Shown here piece after piece: positions 60,852 through 64,000 of a DNA stretch of 64,000 bases. Below the pieces are notes generated by a model. The model was not told the DNA's origin. It saw only the letters and a list, made by a program, of their open reading frames with translations, and made no database searches. Each line of letters opens with the position of its first letter. Within the stretch, counting starts at the first letter, position 1. This stretch comes from Salinactinospora qingdaonensis (lineage in GTDB: Bacteria > Actinomycetota > Actinomycetes > Streptosporangiales > Streptosporangiaceae): the NCBI RefSeq assembly GCF_039539445.1, contig NZ_BAABDD010000008.1, positions 62,001 to 126,000 of the forward strand, in the 5' to 3' direction. A program made the translations under genes and the position numbers.

Positions 60852-62807
60852 ATGAGCCGTTTCCGCTACGGCGAGTACGACGACGGACCCGATCCACTCG
60901 CCCCGCCCTATGACGTACGGGCCGCGCTCGACGAGCTCGGCCGTTCGGTGATGGAGGGCGCCCGGCCCCTGCGAGCGCTGCGCGATCTGCTGCGCCGCGG
61001 CACCCAGGGCAGGTCCGGGCTCGACGACCTGTTGCGCCAGGTGCGCGAGCGGCGCGAACGGCTGCGTTCCAGCGGACGGCTGGACGGGACGCTGGAACAG
61101 GCGCGCGCGCTGCTGGATCGCGCGGTGGGGCAGGAACGCGCCGAACTGTTCCCCGACCCCTCCGACGACGCGCGACTGCGCGAATCCGAACTCGACAGCT
61201 TGCCCGCCGACACCGCCGCGGCGGTGCGGCGCCTGGCCGACTACGAGTGGCGCTCCGAAGCGGCACGGCGCAGTTTCGCGGAGCTGCGCGATCTGCTGCG
61301 GCGCGAGATCCTGGACTCGCAGTTTCGCGGGATGAAAGAGGCGCTGACGAACGGCTCGCCCGAAGACATGCGTCGGGTGGGCGAGATGGTCGAGGCGCTC
61401 AACGCCATGCTGGAAGCCGACGACCGCGGGGAACACACCCAGGCCGACTTCGACCGCTTCATGGCCGAATACGGCGACTTCTTCCCCGACAACCCACGCA
61501 ACCTGGGCGAGCTTGTCGACTCGCTGGCGCAGCGGGCCGCGGCGGCGCAGCGGATGATGAACTCGCTCACCCCTGAGCAGCGGGCCGAACTGTCCGACCT
61601 CATGGGCCAGACCATGGCCGAGGCCGGGCTGACCGAGGCGATGGAGCGGCTCTCGGGGGCGCTGCGATCGCGTCGCCCGGACCTGGCCTGGTCGGGCACC
61701 GAAGAGATGGACGGCGCCGAAGGCATGGGCATGGGTGATGCCACGACCGCCCTGGAAGAGCTCGGAGAGCTGGCCGAGCTCGACACGGCGCTGAGCCAGG
61801 ACTACGCCGGTGCGGGACTGGACGACATCGACGAGGAGGCCGTGCGCCGCGCGCTGGGACGCTCGGCCGTCGACGATCTCGCGCGGCTGCGCGAACTGGA
61901 GCGGGAACTGCGCGACCAGGGCTTCCTGCGGGGCAGCCGCGACCGCATGGAGCTGACCCCCAAGGCCGTGCGCCGACTCGGAGAGACCGCGCTGCGCGAG
62001 GTCTTCGCCACCTCGCCGGTGGCCCGCCCCGGCCAGCACTCCACCGCCGACTCGGGGCAGGCCGGAGAGCTGACCGGGGCCAGCCGGCCGTGGCGCTTCG
62101 GTGACGAGCAGCCGCTCGACGTCGTGCGCACGCTCGCCAACGCCGCCACCCGTGGCCGCGCGCCCGGCGACCCGCCGGGCCGGTTGCGGCTGCGCGCCGA
62201 CGACTTCGAGGTGGCCGAGACCGAGCGGCGCGACGCCTCGGCGGTGTGCCTGCTCGTCGACCTGTCTTACTCCATGGTGCGCCGCGACCTGTGGGGCACC
62301 GCCAAGCAGACGGCGATGGCACTGCACTCCCTGGTGACCACACGTTTCCCGCAGGATGCGGTGCAGGTGATCGGGTTTAACGCCTACGCGCGGGAGCTCG
62401 CTCCCGAGAGCCTGGCTGAGCTGGAGTGGGAGCCGGTCCAAGGCACCAACTTGCAGCACGCGCTGCTGCTGGCCGGGCGCCATCTCGACCGCCACTCCGA
62501 CTTCGAGCCCATCGTGTTGATCGTCACCGACGGCGAGCCCACCGCTCACTTGGAACGCGACGGCGAGGCGACGTTCACATGGCCGCCGTCGCAGGACACG
62601 ACGGCGCTGACCCTGGCCGAAGTCGACCGGATGACCAGACGCGGGGCGGCGCTCAACGTCTTCCTGCTCGCCGACGACCCGCGCTTGGAAGAATTCGTCG
62701 ACGAAGTGGCGCGCCGCAACGGGGGCCGGGTGGTGCGGCCCGACACAGCACGGTTGGGCAGCTATGTGGTCCACGACTTCCTCGACCGCCGGCGCCGCGC
62801 GGGCTGA
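60852..62807 (+). CDS. von Willebrand factor A domain protein, partner of the AAA+ ATPase
   Basis: 651 aa. A long helical, Arg/Glu-rich N-terminal two-thirds (about 25-440) leads to a C-terminal vWA domain (about 460-640) with the MIDAS motif DLSYSM and the later Thr/Asp elements VQGTNLQHAL and IVTDGEP, so Mg binding should be intact. No membrane segment. AAA/vWA pairs load metals or remodel complexes; the substrate is not known. Likely one operon with the ATPase. GGGAGC precedes the ATG. Confidence 0.88.
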   Translation: MSRFRYGEYDDGPDPLAPPYDVRAALDELGRSVMEGARPLRALRDLLRRGTQGRSGLDDLLRQVRERRERLRSSGRLDGTLEQARALLDRAVGQERAELFPDPSDDARLRESELDSLPADTAAAVRRLADYEWRSEAARRSFAELRDLLRREILDSQFRGMKEALTNGSPEDMRRVGEMVEALNAMLEADDRGEHTQADFDRFMAEYGDFFPDNPRNLGELVDSLAQRAAAAQRMMNSLTPEQRAELSDLMGQTMAEAGLTEAMERLSGALRSRRPDLAWSGTEEMDGAEGMGMGDATTALEELGELAELDTALSQDYAGAGLDDIDEEAVRRALGRSAVDDLARLRELERELRDQGFLRGSRDRMELTPKAVRRLGETALREVFATSPVARPGQHSTADSGQAGELTGASRPWRFGDEQPLDVVRTLANAATRGRAPGDPPGRLRLRADDFEVAETERRDASAVCLLVDLSYSMVRRDLWGTAKQTAMALHSLVTTRFPQDAVQVIGFNAYARELAPESLAELEWEPVQGTNLQHALLLAGRHLDRHSDFEPIVLIVTDGEPTAHLERDGEATFTWPPSQDTTALTLAEVDRMTRRGAALNVFLLADDPRLEEFVDEVARRNGGRVVRPDTARLGSYVVHDFLDRRRRAG

Positions 62808-62847
62808 GCCCCGCCACCCAACGCCGATGCGCTGTGGGGACAGTGGA

Positions 62848-63600
62848 TCACTCCGAGTGATAGGCGCTGACATCCCCAGTCTCGTACTGGAAGCGGGTGC
62901 TGTTGCCCGCGAACACCGTCCAGGTGAGTCGGATCGGCCGCTGCGTAGAAAAGCCGGTGCGGTACAGCTCCAGCACCGGCACTCCCGGAGGCAGGTCCAG
63001 GTTCGCCGCCTCTTCTGGGGAGGGCATGCGGCTCTGTAGCTCGTCGACGTGGCCGACCTGGGAATGGCCCAGGTCCTGGAGCACACTCACGGCGCCGCGA
63101 CCAAGGTCTTCGGGCAGCATCAGCTCACTGTCTCGGGCGATGTCCATGGGGTAGTAGGCGGTCTCCACTGACGAGGGCCGGTTGTTGCGGAAGCGGTGGG
63201 CCCGGCGCACCGCCACCATCGTGCCCTCGTCGATGTGCAGCCGGCTGGCGACCCCGGCCGTGGCCTTCTCGATCAGCAACTCGACGGCGGATCTGGGAAG
63301 CTCGCCCAACTGGGCGGCCTCGGTGTCGTGGATCTCCTCTTCCACCACACCGCTGTAGCGCGAGGCGTGGTAGGTGAAGGGCAGGACGGACTGGACGAAA
63401 TGCCCCCGCCCGGGGTGGCTTTCGATCAGTCCTTGGTTGCGCAGCACGCCAAGGGCGAGCCTGACCGTGTTGCGGGAGGCCCGGAACCGGTCTTCCAGCT
63501 CTTTTTCCGAAGGCAGGCGATCTCCCCGCTCCAACGTGCCGTCTTGAATCTGTTTGCGCAGGACACGAGAGATCTGCCGGTATCTGCTCTCTTCTGTCAT
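62848..63600 (-). CDS. GntR family regulator with UTRA ligand domain (HutC subfamily)
   Basis: 250 aa. An N-terminal winged helix (about 5-70): YRQISRVLRKQIQDGTLERG, then LPSEKELEDRFRASRNTVRLA and GLIESHPGRGHFV, the GntR pattern. The UTRA domain follows (about 95-245), with VRRAHRFRNNRPSSVETAYY and ending YRTGFSTQRPIRLTWTVFAG. Such regulators bind small metabolites. ATG at 63600 with a G-run upstream is used. It is divergent from the small genes at the right edge, which it may control. Confidence 0.9.
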   Translation of the reverse strand: MTEESRYRQISRVLRKQIQDGTLERGDRLPSEKELEDRFRASRNTVRLALGVLRNQGLIESHPGRGHFVQSVLPFTYHASRYSGVVEEEIHDTEAAQLGELPRSAVELLIEKATAGVASRLHIDEGTMVAVRRAHRFRNNRPSSVETAYYPMDIARDSELMLPEDLGRGAVSVLQDLGHSQVGHVDELQSRMPSPEEAANLDLPPGVPVLELYRTGFSTQRPIRLTWTVFAGNSTRFQYETGDVSAYHSE

Positions 63601-63797
63601 AGGTGTCGTCCCCCCCAGCGTCGTTGGCAACCTGTACCAACGAGTCCACTCAGCGGTATTGACCACACCACAGGAATAGGTGACCATGCAAGTAAGCGCG
63701 AAGTGCGAATGCTAACCAGGCAGGCATTTCGCGGCCGACGCAGTGTCCCCCACACATCGGGACCATGGCAGCTCACGACCGACTGAAGAGAAAGGAC

Positions 63798-63899
63798 ATG
63801 ATCAGCTCAACAGGCGCCACCGGTCCCCCACGCACACTTACTCGCCCGTGGCCACAAGCCTGGGCCGCGGACCATGGAGGTGACTGGAAATGGCGATAG
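63798..63899 (+). CDS. Possible 33-aa leader peptide
   Basis: ATG with AAAGGA just before it, frame MISSTGATGPPRTLTRPWPQ to WKWR, ending in a TAG that lies 8-10 bases into the next gene. The peptide is Trp/Pro-rich and short, and the RBS spacing is tight. It may be a translated leader coupled to the following membrane protein gene, or a chance frame. Confidence 0.3.
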   Translation: MISSTGATGPPRTLTRPWPQAWAADHGGDWKWR

Positions 63900-64000
63900 C
63901 AGTGGTGTTCTTCGGACTGATATTGATGGTGGTGGCGGTGGGCTACCTGACCGCGGTGTCCATCGGCATCAAACGTGACGACCGCCGGGTGGGCTACCGC
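63890..64000 (+). CDS. Small membrane protein, cut by the window end
   Basis: ATG at 63890 with GGAGG eight bases upstream. The 37 visible codons give a hydrophobic helix (MAIAVVFFGLILMVVAVGYL) followed by a charged turn KRDDRRVGYR. Without the rest it cannot be named; it could be a small subunit of a transporter or the first helix of a larger protein. Divergent from the GntR/UTRA gene. Confidence 0.6.
   Translation, partial: MAIAVVFFGLILMVVAVGYLTAVSIGIKRDDRRVGYR

Overview
The window is high-GC actinomycete chromosome, about 70% GC by eye. Lineage clues are a mycothiol S-conjugate amidase (mca), a class II fumarase, GlpX-type fructose bisphosphatase, actinobacterial families such as DUF4307, DUF6542, DUF3352 and DUF1707, and RDD proteins with Pro/Gly-rich N-termini. 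Placement near Nocardiopsaceae or Streptosporangiales is an inference; no rRNA or tRNA is present to confirm it.

Left part (1-6.5 kb): a small hypothetical gene, a SEC-C zinc-tail protein, a RecD2-type helicase, an MFS transporter, a TetR regulator and a 45-codon remnant of a cysteine synthase-like gene.

Accessory block (6.6-24.6 kb). It starts with a GT-B-like protein carrying a heptanucleotide tandem repeat inside its reading frame. A STAND (NB-ARC plus TPR) NTPase follows, whose first residues look like a bacterial amyloid-signalling (RHIM-like) motif. Then comes a minus-strand, mostly overlapping gene string resembling a Gram-positive conjugative type IV secretion apparatus. In order of transcription it encodes a TcpC-like protein, a two-TM pilin/TcpD-like protein, a 1556-aa TcpE-linker-MinD fusion, a 90-aa gene locked between its neighbours by 4-bp overlaps, a VirB4 ATPase, a VirB6-like channel protein, a second NTF2/VirB8-like protein, an SLT+NlpC/P60 hydrolase and an AT-rich membrane protein. 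No relaxase, coupling protein or integrase is visible. It may be a repurposed secretion machine or the remnant of an integrative element.

Housekeeping part (25-64 kb): ychF, rmuC and DUF6542; xseB-xseA; ispH; glpX; a DrrAB-like ABC exporter; fumC; a Ser/Thr kinase with extracytoplasmic domain; a transglycosylase-like secreted protein; a 1551-aa polytopic protein with a zinc ribbon; PIN-PhoH; a cis-prenyltransferase; an ECF sigma factor; a broken IS200/IS605-group tnpB with element ends; a DUF255 protein; mca, DUF4307 and greA; two RDD proteins; a FIST sensor; a MoxR-type AAA/von Willebrand A pair; and a GntR/UTRA regulator. The right edge cuts a small membrane protein gene.

Many neighbours use ATGA/GTGA overlaps (xseA-xseB, ABC ATPase-permease, mca-small TM protein, most of the T4SS string), indicating translationally coupled operons. 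Several strong GC-rich hairpins mark transcript ends, notably after fumC, greA and the polytopic protein, and before the phoH stop.
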